From positions 1,922,001 through 1,986,000 of the forward strand of contig NZ_CP119520.1 of assembly GCF_029223865.1 (NCBI RefSeq): a stretch of 64,000 nt of DNA, in the 5' to 3' direction. Origin of the DNA: Telluria mixta. GTDB lineage: Bacteria; Pseudomonadota; Gammaproteobacteria; Burkholderiales; Burkholderiaceae_D. Positions 63,555 to 64,000 of this stretch are shown here, piece by piece; position 1 is the stretch's first letter, and each line of letters opens with the position of its first letter. Made by a program: the position numbers and the translations under genes. The notes beneath the pieces were generated by a model. That model searched no databases. It saw only the letters and a program-made list of their open reading frames with translations, and had not been told where the DNA came from.

Positions 63555-64000
63555 TCAGCCCTTCAGTGCCTGCTCGATCTTGCCGACGAGGGTCGGATCT
63601 TCCGGCGTCACCTTGCTCGGGAAGTAGTCGATGACTTTGCCGTTGCGGTCGATCAGGTATTTGTTGAAGTTCCACTTGGGCTGGTTGCCCGTCGCCTTGA
63701 TCAGCTCCGAGTACAGCGGATTGGCTTTATCGCCGGAGACGACGGTGCTGGTGAACATCGGGAACTTCACGCCGTACGTGTTGTAGCAGAGGTCGGCGAT
63801 TTTCTTCGCGTCCGCGTCTTCCTGTTTGAAGTCGTTCGACGGGAAGCCCAGCACGACGAGGCCGCGCGGCGCGTATTTCGCGTACAGCTTTTCCAGGCCT
63901 TCGTACTGCTTGGTGAAACCGCAGTAGCTGGCCGTGTTCACCACCAGCACGACCTTGCCGCTGTATTGGCACAGGTCCTGCGGCGTTTCGTCCTGCAGGC
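63555..64000 (-). CDS. Glutathione peroxidase, N-terminus cut by window edge
   Basis: Thiol peroxidase of the GPx family; about 148 residues seen, beginning in QDETPQDLCQYSGKVVLVVN at the edge. Cys replaces selenocysteine in TASYCGFTKQYEGLEKLY; the Gln partner region FPSNDFKQEDA and the conserved WNFNKYLIDRNGKV are present. It reduces peroxides, likely with thioredoxin or glutathione. The first part lies outside the window. Confidence 0.92.
   Translation of the reverse strand, partial: LQDETPQDLCQYSGKVVLVVNTASYCGFTKQYEGLEKLYAKYAPRGLVVLGFPSNDFKQEDADAKKIADLCYNTYGVKFPMFTSTVVSGDKANPLYSELIKATGNQPKWNFNKYLIDRNGKVIDYFPSKVTPEDPTLVGKIEQALKG

Overview
This window is a high-GC chromosomal segment of a betaproteobacterium, most likely an Oxalobacteraceae member close to Massilia, Telluria or Duganella. 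The evidence is the gene content and protein style: PHB enzymes PhaA and PhaB, PEP-CTERM and JDVT-type C-terminal sorting tails, proteobacterial GshA, SlmA together with MinCDE, and dispersed GGGGTCAGAGC palindromes. Genus placement is inference. Nearly all of the DNA is coding, on both strands, in short tight operons. Long antisense open frames are common because of the high GC and were left out.

Layout. 1-5258 (minus): truncated 2,4-dienoyl-CoA reductase, a DUF2721 pair, proline iminopeptidase, a PLP amino acid deaminase and DUF2750. 5338-7457: a palindromic repeat, then phaB and phaA. 7844-9755: minCDE. 10498-16864: an orphan OmpR-type regulator, hemA-prfA-dsbB-prmC and a DUF885 hydrolase. 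16966-20083: gshA, a deacetylase-like enzyme and a GNAT protein. 20076-22491: an MFS permease and a HAF-repeat PEP-CTERM protein. 22581-29708: a complete export module, in which an NtrY-like kinase and an NtrC-like regulator diverge from a sigma-54-driven adaptor/ATPase/permease operon. 29710-35053: FKBP lipoprotein, kup, rarD, ettA.

35060-43052 is the most unusual part. It is one tightly packed minus-strand operon encoding a small glutamic intramembrane protease (MrtJ-like), a large secreted protein with a haem c motif, Ig-like repeats and a JDVT-type sorting tail, TlpA, a DUF4266 lipoprotein ending in GGGGCGCN, a DUF3570 outer-membrane barrel, ApbE, DsbD and TrxB. The genes together suggest an envelope redox system: TrxB and DsbD bring reducing power across the inner membrane, TlpA passes thiols on, ApbE could attach FMN, and MrtJ would process the sorted cytochrome-like protein.

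43326-45306 is a mobile region. A REP-associated tyrosine transposase (RAYT) sits beside a 148-bp palindromic element whose right arm has been split by a 1260-bp IS3-family element with a 3-bp target duplication (CTC). Removing the IS restores the palindrome exactly.

45372-64000 is mostly housekeeping: an outer-membrane barrel, AlkB-like dioxygenase, MAPEG, a low-GC PEP-CTERM protein, MgtC-like and aminopeptidase P genes, hpt, nitronate monooxygenase, a PHB depolymerase-like esterase, argB, tRNA-Thr and tRNA-Asp, a TraB/GumN protein, a pyrimidine nucleotidase, slmA, a fused pabB-pabC, an OmpW-like porin and a truncated glutathione peroxidase at the right edge. No rRNA, CRISPR array, prophage or plasmid gene was seen.
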